A stretch of 64,000 nt of DNA. Origin: Paenibacillus turicensis. Lineage in GTDB: Bacteria > Bacillota > Bacilli > Paenibacillales > Paenibacillaceae. The stretch lies in the NCBI RefSeq assembly GCF_017873435.1, contig NZ_JAGGKG010000023.1, forward strand, positions 1 to 64,000, given 5' to 3'. The stretch's first letter is position 1. Every line of letters starts with the position of its first letter. Under the pieces are notes generated by a model that saw only the letters and a list, made by a program, of their open reading frames with translations, ran no database searches and was not told the origin of the DNA. The position numbers and the translations under genes are program-made. This document shows positions 40,055-49,506 of this stretch, piece after piece.

Positions 40055-41470
40055 CTACTTGCTTTTTTCCAAATATTCCTGCACCCATGCATGTGTTGCA
40101 GTAAGACGTTCTTCTGCTCTCTCAATCGCTTGGGCAACTTGTCCAGAAGCAGTACCACCGTAAACATTACGTGCGTTAACTACAGTCTCAGGTTGTAATA
40201 CATGGTAGATGGTATCGTCAAACAACGGTGAAAATTGCTTAAATTCATCCATTGTTAGGTCGAGCAAATATTTATTGTTTTGGATGCAATACAATACTGT
40301 TTTCCCAATGACCTCATGCGCTTGGCGGAAAGGAAGTCCTTTTGCAGCAAGGAAATCAGCGATATCTGTCGCATTGGAGAAATCTTGATTTACGGCATTA
40401 CGCATTTGCTCTGCGTTGACCTTCATCGTTGCGATCATTGGAGCAAATAGCTGTAACGCCCCTTGTAACGTCGACACAGTATCAAACATACCTTCCTTGT
40501 CCTCCTGCATATCTTTGTTATACGCAAGTGGCAAGGACTTCAACACTGTAAGCAGCCCCATTAAGTTACCGTACACACGTCCCGTTTTTCCACGTACGAG
40601 CTCAGGTACATCAGGGTTTTTCTTTTGAGGCATAATGCTGCTACCTGTACAAAACGCATCGTCTAGCTCCACGAATCTAAATTCCGTACTGCTCCACAAT
40701 ACTAGCTCTTCACTTAGTCTTGATAAATGCATCATCAGGATTGAAGCATCTGCTAAAAATTCAATAATAAAGTCACGATCACTCACTGCATCCAAGCTGT
40801 TATCATAAACGGCATCAAAATGAAGTAATTCTGCTGATAGATGGCGATCGATCGCAAAGGTTGTCCCTGCAAGCGCACCCGCACCTAATGGCAACACGTT
40901 AATGCGTTTGTAGCTATCCTGTAAACGTTCAATGTCCCGTTGGAACATGGACACATACGCCATTAAATGGTGAGCAAATAAAATCGGCTGTGCACGCTGT
41001 AAATGAGTGTAGCCAGGCAAGATCGTTGCTTGATTTTGCTTCGCTTGATTAATCAGTGCCTCCTGCAAATCATGCAATAGCCCTACAAACTCCACCACAC
41101 GTTTACGCAAATATAAATGCATATCTGTCGCAACTTGGTCATTACGGCTACGCCCAGTATGGAGCTTGCCCCCAACAGGGCCTACCTCTGCAATCAACTG
41201 CTTTTCGATATTCATATGAATATCTTCATCAGAGACAGAATATTCAACTTCGCCTGACTTAATTTTCTCTTGCACACGAAGTAGTCCTGCTTTAATCTTT
41301 TCTACATCCTCCTGTGGCAAAATACCACAAGTGCCTAACATCGTCACATGCGCCAAGCTCCCCTGCACATCCTCTAGTGCCAGTGCTTGGTCAAATTTAA
41401 TCGATGCGGTGTACTCCTCCACTAAATGATTTGTTTGCTTAGTGAAGCGTCCCCCCCACAGCTTACTCAT
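40055..41470 (-). CDS. argH: Argininosuccinate lyase
   Basis: Last step of arginine synthesis: splits argininosuccinate into arginine and fumarate. The 471-residue length is normal. The family signature [15 protein letters not shown] carries the flexible catalytic loop near residue 280, and [14 protein letters not shown] and [13 protein letters not shown] are conserved. AAGGAG precedes the ATG. It is the last gene of the arg operon but is separated from argG by 474 bp that hold a terminator hairpin and a dispersed element. Confidence 0.96.
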   Translation of the reverse strand: MSKLWGGRFTKQTNHLVEEYTASIKFDQALALEDVQGSLAHVTMLGTCGILPQEDVEKIKAGLLRVQEKIKSGEVEYSVSDEDIHMNIEKQLIAEVGPVGGKLHTGRSRNDQVATDMHLYLRKRVVEFVGLLHDLQEALINQAKQNQATILPGYTHLQRAQPILFAHHLMAYVSMFQRDIERLQDSYKRINVLPLGAGALAGTTFAIDRHLSAELLHFDAVYDNSLDAVSDRDFIIEFLADASILMMHLSRLSEELVLWSSTEFRFVELDDAFCTGSSIMPQKKNPDVPELVRGKTGRVYGNLMGLLTVLKSLPLAYNKDMQEDKEGMFDTVSTLQGALQLFAPMIATMKVNAEQMRNAVNQDFSNATDIADFLAAKGLPFRQAHEVIGKTVLYCIQNNKYLLDLTMDEFKQFSPLFDDTIYHVLQPETVVNARNVYGGTASGQVAQAIERAEERLTATHAWVQEYLEKSK

Positions 41471-41496
41471 ATTACCACTCCTTTAACTTTATAAGC

Positions 41497-41539
41497 TTTA
41501 TAGACTTGAATTTATTAACTTTATAGACTTAAATTTATA
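41497..41539. repeat. AT-rich direct repeat upstream of argH
   Basis: CTTTATAGACTTGAATTTATT and CTTTATAGACTTAAATTTATA are repeated with a 22-bp period, and looser versions continue to about 41610. Purpose unknown; the AT content could hold an argH promoter. Confidence 0.55.
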
Positions 41540-41627
41540 AAGATTCTGTAGACTTTATAAATTTATTAGTTTATAACTTTATCACTTAATAACTTAGTGA
41601 CTTAATGGTCATCAACTGTAAAAGAAG

Positions 41628-41673
41628 TGAAAAAGAAAGGACTCTGGACACCTCAGCGCCAGAAGAACCTTTC
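41628..41673 (-). terminator. Terminator-like hairpin between argG and argH
   Basis: GAAAGG...TCTGG, loop, CCAGA...CCTTTCTTTTTC on the minus strand. It would partly end the arg transcript before argH. Confidence 0.6.
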
Positions 41674-41736
41674 CTCATTCAAAACCAGCATTTTAAAGCG
41701 TATTTCATATAACTTATAATTCTAAAGGCTTACTCT

Positions 41737-41923
41737 TAAATTTTAGTCCTCGACAGCTAACCCAACACTAGCGAAGAGACAGAGAGATTCTGAAGGTTGT
41801 CTTTAAAATCAATTTCCACCAATAAATATAATTTAATAAAAGGAATATGATTTTAACAACAATCGCAAGAACTCTCTGGATCGTAGCTACCAGCCTTCAG
41901 TTGATGTCGAATACTAATTTAAA
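41737..41923 (-). repeat. Dispersed palindromic element, copy 9 (opposite orientation)
   Basis: Read on the minus strand it starts GCTACGATCCAGAGAG and ends CTCTCTGTCTCTTCGCTA, with GTTAAAATCA/GATTTTAAA as the inner stem. Outer flanks ATTAGTATTCGACA and TGTCGAGGACTAAAAT also pair. It lies between argG and argH, inside the operon. Confidence 0.82.
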
Positions 41924-41944
41924 ATAGGGCTACTTAAAAATCAA

Positions 41945-43177
41945 TTATTTACTTTGATCCACACCCGCACTAACCTTTAAACGAAGGGCATTTAAGCGAA
42001 TAAAGCCTGTTGCATCGCCTTGGTCATACGCTTCTGTAGGATCTGCTTCCATTGTAGCAATGTTCGGGTTATACAAGCTCACAGGGCTCTTAACGCCAGC
42101 TGCAATAATGTTTCCTTTGTATAGCTTCACGCGTACAGTACCTGTTACATTTTTTTGACTTTCTGTCACTAAGGCTTGCAGGGCAAGGCGCTCAGGTGCA
42201 AACCAGAAGCCGTTATATACAAGTGTGCTATAGCGAGTAATCAAGCTATCACGTAAATTCATCACTTCACGATCCATCGTGATGGATTCCATTTTGCGAT
42301 GTGCGGTAAATAAAATCGTTCCGCCTGGTGTTTCATATACGCCACGGCTCTTCATACCAACAAAACGGTCTTCCACCATATCCACTCGACCAATGCCATG
42401 CTTGCCACCAAGCTCATTCAGCTTGTCCATAATGCTAAGCGGATTCATGGTTACACCGTTAAGTGCAACACAATTACCTTGCTCAAATTCAAGCTCTAAA
42501 TATTCCGCTTGATCTGGTGCATCCTCTGGGGAAACACTTAGCAGGTACATGTCCTTATTTTCAGGTGTAGAAGCGTCAAACCAAGGGTCCTCTAACACGC
42601 CACTTTCATAGCTGATATGTAGCAGGTTGCGATCCATGGAATAAGATTTCGCTGCCGAAGCTGTTACAGGAATACCATGCTTTTCAGCATAAGCAATCAT
42701 TTCCGCACGTCCTGGGAACGCTTCGCGGAACGCAGGCAAACGCCAAGGTGCAATGACGTCAATTTCAGGTGCGATTGCCGCCGCATTTAATTCAAAGCGT
42801 ACTTGGTCATTTCCTTTCCCAGTCGCTCCATGAGCAATTGCAGTAGCACCTTCTGCACGTGCAATTTCAACCATCCGTTTTGCGATAAGTGGACGCGCAA
42901 TGCTTGTGCCTAACAAATATTGACCTTCATACAATGCACCAGCTTGGAACATTGGGAAGATGAAGTCACTCGCAAATTCCTCACGAAGATCATCGATGTA
43001 TACTTTGGAAGCGCCTGTTGCTAATGCTTTTTCTTCCAAACCATCTAACTCTTCCTTTTGCCCAATATCTGCCGTAAAGGCAATGATTTCTGCATCATAG
43101 GTTTCCTTTAGCCATTTTAAAATAATAGAGGTGTCAAGCCCACCAGAGTAAGCTAACACGATTTTTTGCTTTGCCAT
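41945..43177 (-). CDS. argG: Argininosuccinate synthase
   Basis: Joins citrulline and aspartate with ATP. The start at 43177 ([17 protein letters not shown]) is the family start; an upstream TTG only adds eleven odd residues. The product is 410 residues. The P-loop-like AYSGGLDTS near residue 8 binds ATP, and [12 protein letters not shown] binds citrulline and aspartate. AGGAGG lies 13 bp before the ATG, slightly far. It follows argF after about 120 bp in the arg operon. Confidence 0.96.
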   Translation of the reverse strand: MAKQKIVLAYSGGLDTSIILKWLKETYDAEIIAFTADIGQKEELDGLEEKALATGASKVYIDDLREEFASDFIFPMFQAGALYEGQYLLGTSIARPLIAKRMVEIARAEGATAIAHGATGKGNDQVRFELNAAAIAPEIDVIAPWRLPAFREAFPGRAEMIAYAEKHGIPVTASAAKSYSMDRNLLHISYESGVLEDPWFDASTPENKDMYLLSVSPEDAPDQAEYLELEFEQGNCVALNGVTMNPLSIMDKLNELGGKHGIGRVDMVEDRFVGMKSRGVYETPGGTILFTAHRKMESITMDREVMNLRDSLITRYSTLVYNGFWFAPERLALQALVTESQKNVTGTVRVKLYKGNIIAAGVKSPVSLYNPNIATMEADPTEAYDQGDATGFIRLNALRLKVSAGVDQSK

Positions 43178-43299
43178 AATTGTAATACGACCTCCTGCTT
43201 TTTTCTCCAAAACCTTATTTTCATATCTAGTTATATCTAGATCATCTTATTTTATATTAACTTATTTTATCTAATTGATGTATCCATAATAAATTAAAA

Positions 43300-44256
43300 T
43301 TAACCCATCAAAGCTGCCATCAATGCCTTTTGCGCATGAAGACGGTTTTCGGCTTGGTCAAAGATGATAGAATGATCGCCATCAATAACCCCTTCGCTTA
43401 CTTCCTCACCACGATGGGCTGGCAAGCAATGCATAAATAAATAATCGCTTTTAGCCAAGCTAGCAAGTTGTTCATCCACTTGATAATCTGCAAATGCAAG
43501 CTCACGTGCCTTTTGCTCCTCTTCAAAGCCCATGCTAGCCCATACGTCAGTGTAAATGACATCTGCATTTTGCACAGCTTCTTTCGGATCAGCAACAACT
43601 TCAATTTTTGCCCCAGTTTGCTCCCCAAATTGTTTTGCCACTGCAACAACAGCAGGATCAGGCTGATAGCCCTCTGGTGAAGCAATGGTAACATGGACAC
43701 CTAACTTAGCGCCACCAATCATTAAGGAGTGTGCCATATTGTTGCCATCCCCCACATAAGCCAGCTTTAAGCCTGCAAGGGTGCCTTTATGCTCGTACAC
43801 CGTTTGGAAGTCGGCTAACACCTGACATGGATGAGCAAGGTCACTTAATCCGTTAATAACAGGTACGCTGGAAAAGCGAGCCAAATCCTCTACTTTATCA
43901 TGACCAAACGTACGCAACATCATGCCATCTAAATAACGTGACATCACACGCGCTGTGTCGGCAATCGTTTCCCCACGACCTAGCTGAATATCATTTTTAC
44001 TTAAAAATAAAGCATGCCCACCTAGCTGATACGTCCCTACTTCAAAGGAAACTCTCGTTCTTGTTGATGACTTTTCAAAAATAAGTCCTACTGTCTTGCC
44101 CTTTAACGGCTCGTAGGCGATCCCGTTTTTTTGCTTATCCTTAATTTCAATTGCAAGATCAATTAAATATTGAATTTCCTCTGTAGTGTAATTGTCCATT
44201 TCGAGAAAATGACGACCTTTTAGGTTAATGTTATGATTTCCTTGTAATAGTGGCAT
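43300..44256 (-). CDS. argF: Ornithine carbamoyltransferase
   Basis: Makes citrulline from ornithine and carbamoyl phosphate. A protein of 318 residues with the carbamoyl phosphate site STRTRVSFE near residue 60, the HPCQ motif (AHPCQVLADFQT) and the ornithine-side HCLPAHRGEE. The ATG overlaps the argD stop as TAATG, so the two are translationally coupled. Anabolic rather than catabolic use is inferred from the operon. Confidence 0.96.
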   Translation of the reverse strand: MPLLQGNHNINLKGRHFLEMDNYTTEEIQYLIDLAIEIKDKQKNGIAYEPLKGKTVGLIFEKSSTRTRVSFEVGTYQLGGHALFLSKNDIQLGRGETIADTARVMSRYLDGMMLRTFGHDKVEDLARFSSVPVINGLSDLAHPCQVLADFQTVYEHKGTLAGLKLAYVGDGNNMAHSLMIGGAKLGVHVTIASPEGYQPDPAVVAVAKQFGEQTGAKIEVVADPKEAVQNADVIYTDVWASMGFEEEQKARELAFADYQVDEQLASLAKSDYLFMHCLPAHRGEEVSEGVIDGDHSIIFDQAENRLHAQKALMAALMG

Positions 44257-45461
44257 TATTTCGCCGCCTCCTTTTGGTTATGAGTATGGGTAGCTATAAT
44301 TGAAGCTAATATGCTAACAGCCTGATCGATTTCTTCTGTCGTTACCTTTAAATTAGGTAATAAACGAATCACATGCGTTCCTGCGGTTACAAATAACAAT
44401 TTATTTTTTTGTCCCTCTAATACTAGCTGACCTACTGGCCCTTCACACTCAATCCCCACGATCAAACCTAAGCTACGAATCCCTTTGACAAAAGGTTCAT
44501 CCTTAAGTGCCTCATGCAATGCTGTGCTTAAATAATCGCCTGCTTTTGCTGCCGCATCTGGGATATTTTCCTCTAGCATAGTTTCAATTGTAGCAATAAT
44601 TGCCGAAGATACGACTGGATTCCCACCAAAGGTGGAAGCATGTGTACCTGGGGTAAAGGCTTCACGTAAATATTCCTTCGCAAGCATCGCACCTGCGGGC
44701 AAGCCACTTGCAATCCCTTTTGCCGAGGTGAAAATATCTGGCTCAATGCCATAATGCTGATGCGCAAACCATTTCCCTGTACGTCCCATTCCAGTCTGCA
44801 CCTCATCAACGATGAGCAAAATGCCTTTTTCCTTACAAAGTACGGACAATGCTTGCACAAACTCAGGCTCAACCGGATATACGCCACCTTCTGCTTGCAC
44901 CATTTCGATCATAATTGCCGCTGTCTGATCTGAAATCGCCTCGTCCAAAGCATCCAAATCATATAAAGGAACCGTCTTAAAGCCTGCTGGCAGTGGAAGG
45001 AAGCCATCCTTCACCTTATCTTGGCCCGTCGCCGTTAAAGTCGCTAATGTCCGTCCATGGAAGGACTGATTGAAGGTAATGACCTCATATGCGCCTGTTC
45101 CCTTCACCTTTTGATGATAACGACGCGCTAATTTAATTGCCGCCTCATTCGCTTCCGCCCCACTGTTACAGAAAAAGACAACATCAGCACAACTGACTTC
45201 TGTCAGTAGCTTTGCCGCTTGCTCCTGCTGAGGAATATGGAATAGGTTTGAAACATGCCATAGCTCATCTAACTGCGCTTGCACCTTTTTCTTCACCTTT
45301 TCAGGGGCATGACCCAAATTCGCCACCGCAAGTCCACTCATAAAATCTAAGTAGCGATTGCCTTGATCATCCCACAAATAACTGCCTTCCCCTTTTACAA
45401 TGGACAATGGATATCTTGAATAGCTTGGAAACAATGCGCTTTGCGCTTCAGTATGACTCAT
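44256..45461 (-). CDS. argD: Acetylornithine aminotransferase
   Basis: A PLP-dependent class III aminotransferase of 401 residues, converting N-acetylglutamate semialdehyde to N-acetylornithine. FFCNSGAEANEAAIKLAR binds cofactor phosphate, LIVDEVQTGMGRTG carries the PLP Asp, and the Schiff-base Lys is in FTSAKGIASGLP near residue 246. GAGAGG precedes the ATG. It lies between argB and argF in the operon and overlaps argF by one base. Confidence 0.95.
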   Translation of the reverse strand: MSHTEAQSALFPSYSRYPLSIVKGEGSYLWDDQGNRYLDFMSGLAVANLGHAPEKVKKKVQAQLDELWHVSNLFHIPQQEQAAKLLTEVSCADVVFFCNSGAEANEAAIKLARRYHQKVKGTGAYEVITFNQSFHGRTLATLTATGQDKVKDGFLPLPAGFKTVPLYDLDALDEAISDQTAAIMIEMVQAEGGVYPVEPEFVQALSVLCKEKGILLIVDEVQTGMGRTGKWFAHQHYGIEPDIFTSAKGIASGLPAGAMLAKEYLREAFTPGTHASTFGGNPVVSSAIIATIETMLEENIPDAAAKAGDYLSTALHEALKDEPFVKGIRSLGLIVGIECEGPVGQLVLEGQKNKLLFVTAGTHVIRLLPNLKVTTEEIDQAVSILASIIATHTHNQKEAAK

Positions 45462-45516
45462 TACACTTCACCTCTCAAGGATAATTATTTATTTGAAATT
45501 ATATCGACCATAATGA

Positions 45517-46320
45517 CTAACCCATTCTCGTAATCGTCGTACCTATACTTTCACCTGATAATACTTTGCCTAAAATATTAGGCACACTTCCATCAACAAT
45601 GACAACCTGCTTCACCTGTCCGCTGATGCATGCGATCGCCGCACGCACCTTTGGAATCATGCCGCCATAAATTTCGCCAGTGTCGATCATATCTTCAATT
45701 TGCTGTACTGTTACGGTAGACAATACTCGCTTTTCACCATTTACATTTTTTAAAATGCCTGGCACATCGGTGACTACGATCATTTGCTGTACACCTAATG
45801 CCGACGCCACTGCACCAGCGGCAGTATCCGCATTGATGTTGTATCTTCCACCAGTAGCATCTACGCCTACAGGAGCAATAACAGGAATGTACCCTAAAGT
45901 AGCTATCCCTTGAATCAAAGTCTTGTTAACAGACTCCACATCTCCAACTAGTCCGACCTCAGCATGGGCTGCAACTGGTTTTGCTGTAATTAACTGTCCA
46001 TCTACACCAGATAAGCCTAACGCTTTGCCACCTGCTTGTTGGATCAAGCGTACAATTTTTTTGTTAATGCTGCCGGACAAGGTCATTTCAACGACATCTA
46101 AAACCGCTTCAGACGTATATCTTAATCCGTTTACAAATTTAGTCTCAATGCCTAGCTTCGTTAGGTTGTCAGAGATCGCAGGACCACCGCCATGCACAAT
46201 GACAGGCTGAACACCTTGCTCTTGTAGCTTCGCTAAATCCTCGAAAAAGGAGGTCGGCAGCTCTGCAAGGGTACTCCCTCCACATTTCATCACAAACATT
46301 GAATTACTTGAATTAGTCAT
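45517..46320 (-). CDS. argB: Acetylglutamate kinase
   Basis: Phosphorylates N-acetylglutamate. The ATG at 46320 (MTNSSNSMFVMKCGGSTL) has AAAGGGGAC upstream and fits family length (267 residues); the open frame continues 17 codons but without a better site. The Gly-rich MKCGGSTL and VHGGGP loops bind ATP and substrate, and NINADTAAGAVA is conserved. The lack of an N-terminal helical extension suggests the short, arginine-insensitive form, which is inference. Confidence 0.95.
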   Translation of the reverse strand: MTNSSNSMFVMKCGGSTLAELPTSFFEDLAKLQEQGVQPVIVHGGGPAISDNLTKLGIETKFVNGLRYTSEAVLDVVEMTLSGSINKKIVRLIQQAGGKALGLSGVDGQLITAKPVAAHAEVGLVGDVESVNKTLIQGIATLGYIPVIAPVGVDATGGRYNINADTAAGAVASALGVQQMIVVTDVPGILKNVNGEKRVLSTVTVQQIEDMIDTGEIYGGMIPKVRAAIACISGQVKQVVIVDGSVPNILGKVLSGESIGTTITRMG

Positions 46321-46476
46321 GCACCAAGCGTCCCCTTTCAGCTTATCCAGTGTACAAATTTCAACTTTCAACTTTCAAACTTGCAATGGTACTTCTTATA
46401 TATTTCGCATTCCTTATATTTTCATATTAATCATAACTTAAACTTTCACTAGGATTGAGCTTTATACCTGCATATT

Positions 46477-47706
46477 TTACGTTCTATACGCCGCATTAAT
46501 CCGCACGTAATCATAAGTTAAATCACAACCCCAAGCGATTGCCGAGCCATCCCCCTGATGCAAATACACTTGAATGACCACATTTTTTCCTTGTAAATAA
46601 GCTAAAGCTTCATCTTCGTCAAAACGAATTGGACGTGAGTCCTTTAATACCTCGATAGCACCAAGCTGAATATCTACGGTATTCGGATTGACGGGTTCAC
46701 CTGCTCTGCCTACCGCGGCGATAATTCTACCCCAGTTCGCATCTGCGCCAAAAATCGCTGTTTTCACCAAGCTGGACCCTACAACCGTTTTAGCAATCGC
46801 CTTCGCTGAATTGTCGCTGACTGCGCCATGCACCTGGACCTCAACTAGCTTCGATGCTCCTTCGCCATCTCTCGCAATCTCCTTAGCCAAATACTCACAG
46901 ACGTGACGGAATGCAGCTACAAAGCTGTCCCATGCTGGATGAGTTGGGTTTAAGCTTTCGTTTTGAGCAAGCCCACTTGCCATTACAAGCAGCATATCGT
47001 TGGTGCTCGTATCGCCATCCACTGTAATCATATTAAAAGTAAGGTCTGTCACCTCACGCAAAAGCTGCTGTAATACCGCTGGTTCAATAACGGCATCTGT
47101 CGTTACAAAGCCAAGCATCGTCGCCATGTTCGGGTGAATCATGCCTGAGCCTTTGGCTGCGCCACCTAATGTGATCGTTTTTCCGTCCACCTGGAGCGTG
47201 ACTGCAATTTCCTTTTTCACCAAATCCGTCGTTAATATCGCTTGGCAAAACTGCTCTGCCCCTTCGTCGTTAGCTTCAAGCACAGTCGGTAGCTTTTTGA
47301 TACCAGCAGTTACGATGTCCATCGGAAGCAATTCACCAATTACCCCAGTTGAAGCAACAGCAAGCTCATGCTCTGCAAAACCAAAGGCTACTGCCGCCTC
47401 TGCACGCATAAGATACGCATCCTTCTCTCCTTGTTCACCTGTACACGCATTGGCATTTCCGCTATTCACCACGATTCCTCTTAAGTAACCGTTACTCTCT
47501 GCAATACTATTGCGAGTCACATGTAATGGCGCCGCTTGAAAAATACTTGTCGTATACACCGCAGCCGCCACCGCGGGCACTTCACAAAGTATGACACCTA
47601 GGTCATTCCTGTCTGTTTTCTTCAAACCCGCATGTAGACCTCCTGCCAAAAAGCCCTTTGGTGCCGTAACTCCCCCGTTTGATTGAATTTGAAATGGCTG
47701 CTCCAC
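46477..47706 (-). CDS. argJ: Bifunctional ornithine acetyltransferase/N-acetylglutamate synthase
   Basis: Recycles the acetyl group from acetylornithine to glutamate. At 409 residues, it self-cleaves before a Thr in GMIHPNMATMLGF (about Thr194) to form alpha and beta chains. No argA or argE gene is present in this operon, in keeping with the cyclic pathway and a bifunctional ArgJ. The stretch between argJ and argC is unusually long (282 bp) because of a dispersed element. Confidence 0.95.
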   Translation of the reverse strand: MEQPFQIQSNGGVTAPKGFLAGGLHAGLKKTDRNDLGVILCEVPAVAAAVYTTSIFQAAPLHVTRNSIAESNGYLRGIVVNSGNANACTGEQGEKDAYLMRAEAAVAFGFAEHELAVASTGVIGELLPMDIVTAGIKKLPTVLEANDEGAEQFCQAILTTDLVKKEIAVTLQVDGKTITLGGAAKGSGMIHPNMATMLGFVTTDAVIEPAVLQQLLREVTDLTFNMITVDGDTSTNDMLLVMASGLAQNESLNPTHPAWDSFVAAFRHVCEYLAKEIARDGEGASKLVEVQVHGAVSDNSAKAIAKTVVGSSLVKTAIFGADANWGRIIAAVGRAGEPVNPNTVDIQLGAIEVLKDSRPIRFDEDEALAYLQGKNVVIQVYLHQGDGSAIAWGCDLTYDYVRINAAYRT

Positions 47707-47757
47707 GCCGATACCTTCTTTCTTTTCATCTATCTAATTTAAATATTGGATATAAAT

Positions 47758-47950
47758 AAAAATTAGTGGTTGCCAATAATGAAGATGGAGGGCTACAAGA
47801 CAGAGGGTTCCTCCGATCATTGTTAAAACCAGATTCCTTATATTAAAAAATAGCTTGAGGGTTGCAATCTGGTTTTAAGAGATGAACGTTTCACTTCTCC
47901 CAAATCCCCCTGTCTCTTCGCTAGCTCGTGATGTGTCAACCACTAATTTA
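47758..47950 (+). repeat. Dispersed palindromic element, copy 5 (argC-argJ gap)
   Basis: The core 47792-47923 has ACAGAGGG/CCCCCTGT and a perfect TTAAAACCAGATT/AATCTGGTTTTAA inner stem. The outer TAAAAATTAGTGGTTG/CAACCACTAATTTA flanks are shared with copies 2 and 3. It sits inside the arginine operon. Confidence 0.87.
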
Positions 47951-47988
47951 TATGACAATCCTATAAGATACTTATAATTTTTTTGTAG

Positions 47989-49044
47989 TTAAGGATACAC
48001 TGGCGACATTTTAAGTCCTGCTGTTTCATCCCAGCCCATCCATAGATTTAGATTTTGAATCGCTTGCCCTGCTGCTCCTTTAACGACATTATCCGTTACC
48101 GCAATAATCGTGACACGATTTGTCCTTTCATCTACAGCAAAACCGATGTCACAATAGTTCGAGCCCAGCACTTCTTTTGTCGCAGGCCATGTTCCGTTTT
48201 TCCGAATACGTACAAATGGTCTACCTGCATAATATTGCTCATATAACTCAATAAACTGGTCCACAGAATATTGATCATTTAATTGTGCATACATCGTGCT
48301 CATAATCCCTCTTGTCATTGGCACAAGATGCGTGGTAAAGGTAACTTTAATCTCTTCGCCTGCCACATCGGTTAATACCTGTTCAATTTCAGGAATATGC
48401 TGATGCTTATTCACCTTATACGCTTTAAGATTCTCATTAATTTCCGCATAATGCGTCATTAAGCTTGTTCCGCGTCCTGCACCAGATACACCAGATTTGG
48501 CATCGATTATGATGCTGTCAGACTTTATCCAGCCTGCCGCAATTGCCGGAACTAAACCTAGTAATGAAGTAGTAGAATAGCAGCCGGGATTGGATAATAG
48601 ACGGAACGTTCGCTGAATCTCATACTTATACACCTCTGCCAAACCATATACCGCTTCCTGTAATAGCTGTTGTGAAGGGGCAGGGTGATTGTACCAAGCC
48701 TCATATTCTTCACGATTTTGTATACGAAAGTCACCCGATAAATCGATGACCTGAAGCCCTGCATCTAATAAAGTAGGAACTAGCTTACTGCTCACTCCAG
48801 ATGGTGTTGCTGTAAATGCAAGATCTGCTTTTGCCGCAATTTGAGCGGGATCAACTCCATCTAGCTGCTGAACAACAATTCCTTGTAAATGAGGATACCC
48901 ATCTGTAATGAAGTCTCCCGCACTGGAGGCGGAAATAACCGAAGTAATCTCCACATGCGGATGCTCGATCAAAAATCGGATGAGCTCCACACCTCCGTAT
49001 CCTGTGGAACCTACAATTGCTACCTTTAGTTTATCTTCTGCCAC
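47989..49044 (-). CDS. argC: N-acetyl-gamma-glutamyl-phosphate reductase
   Basis: Reduces acetylglutamyl phosphate with NADPH. The GTG at 49044, 8 bp after GAGGA, is preferred over the GTG 15 bp earlier, giving 351 residues beginning with a Rossmann fold (VAIVGSTGYGGVEL). The catalytic Cys is in LLSNPGCYSTTSLL near residue 148, and the His in the TTHLVPMTRG region is conserved. It is the first gene of the operon, behind an operator-like promoter. Confidence 0.95.
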   Translation of the reverse strand: MAEDKLKVAIVGSTGYGGVELIRFLIEHPHVEITSVISASSAGDFITDGYPHLQGIVVQQLDGVDPAQIAAKADLAFTATPSGVSSKLVPTLLDAGLQVIDLSGDFRIQNREEYEAWYNHPAPSQQLLQEAVYGLAEVYKYEIQRTFRLLSNPGCYSTTSLLGLVPAIAAGWIKSDSIIIDAKSGVSGAGRGTSLMTHYAEINENLKAYKVNKHQHIPEIEQVLTDVAGEEIKVTFTTHLVPMTRGIMSTMYAQLNDQYSVDQFIELYEQYYAGRPFVRIRKNGTWPATKEVLGSNYCDIGFAVDERTNRVTIIAVTDNVVKGAAGQAIQNLNLWMGWDETAGLKMSPVYP

Positions 49045-49090
49045 CAGTTCGTTCCTCACTTTCTATGTCATGTATAATCCGTAATCAAGT

Positions 49091-49121
49091 ATGTATTATT
49101 ATACATTTATACTTATATAAA
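49091..49121 (-). promoter_or_regulatory. Two ArgR-box-like palindromes over the argC promoter
   Basis: ATGTATTATTATACAT (49091-49106) and TTTATACTTATATAAA (49106-49121) are perfect-armed AT-rich palindromes, similar to ArgR/AhrC boxes. They cover the -10 and the spacer of the argC promoter, which fits arginine repression. A third ARG-like site (CATGAAATTATGACATG) is at 49128-49144. Confidence 0.55.
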
Positions 49122-49126
49122 TACAA
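49098..49126 (-). promoter_or_regulatory. Sigma-A promoter of the arginine operon
   Basis: TTGTAT (49121-49126), 17 bp, TATAAT (49098-49103) on the minus strand, about 50 bp upstream of argC. Confidence 0.65.
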
Positions 49127-49156
49127 TCATGAAATTATGACATGTTATCAAAATCA

Positions 49157-49270
49157 GTACTTGAAAATATTTGAAGTAAGAGGCTACGATGCAGAGGGTG
49201 GCTTCAACCGCTGTTAAGATCCTATTTTTTATATATTGCTTGTAGGTAGCTAGTTTCATTTTCAAGTACT
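49157..49270 (+). repeat. Dispersed palindromic element, copy 6 (distal arm lost)
   Basis: The left arm is complete (GGCTACGATGCAGAGGGTGG...GCTGTTAAGATC), but the matching right arm is missing. The outermost flanks AGTACTTGAAAAT and ATTTTCAAGTACT still pair, so the loss is internal. It lies between the argC promoter and the zinc-ribbon gene. Nothing else is evident in the gap up to 49506. Confidence 0.75.
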
Positions 49271-49506
49271 AAAACAATTAAGCTAATATTATGCTTTATT
49301 AATATTTAATATCTAATATTTGATATTTACTGTTTAACAACCTATCCAATTGGTTAAGGAAAAGAGGGGTTTTGTATAATTGGAATGATTGTGATACTTT
49401 TCATACTAACCAGAAGTATTTTCCAATTTTTACATTGACCTGGTGCTTACGGACACAATATATTCTTTACATAAAAAATATTAGTAAATTAGGAGGTTTT
49501 TATTTT

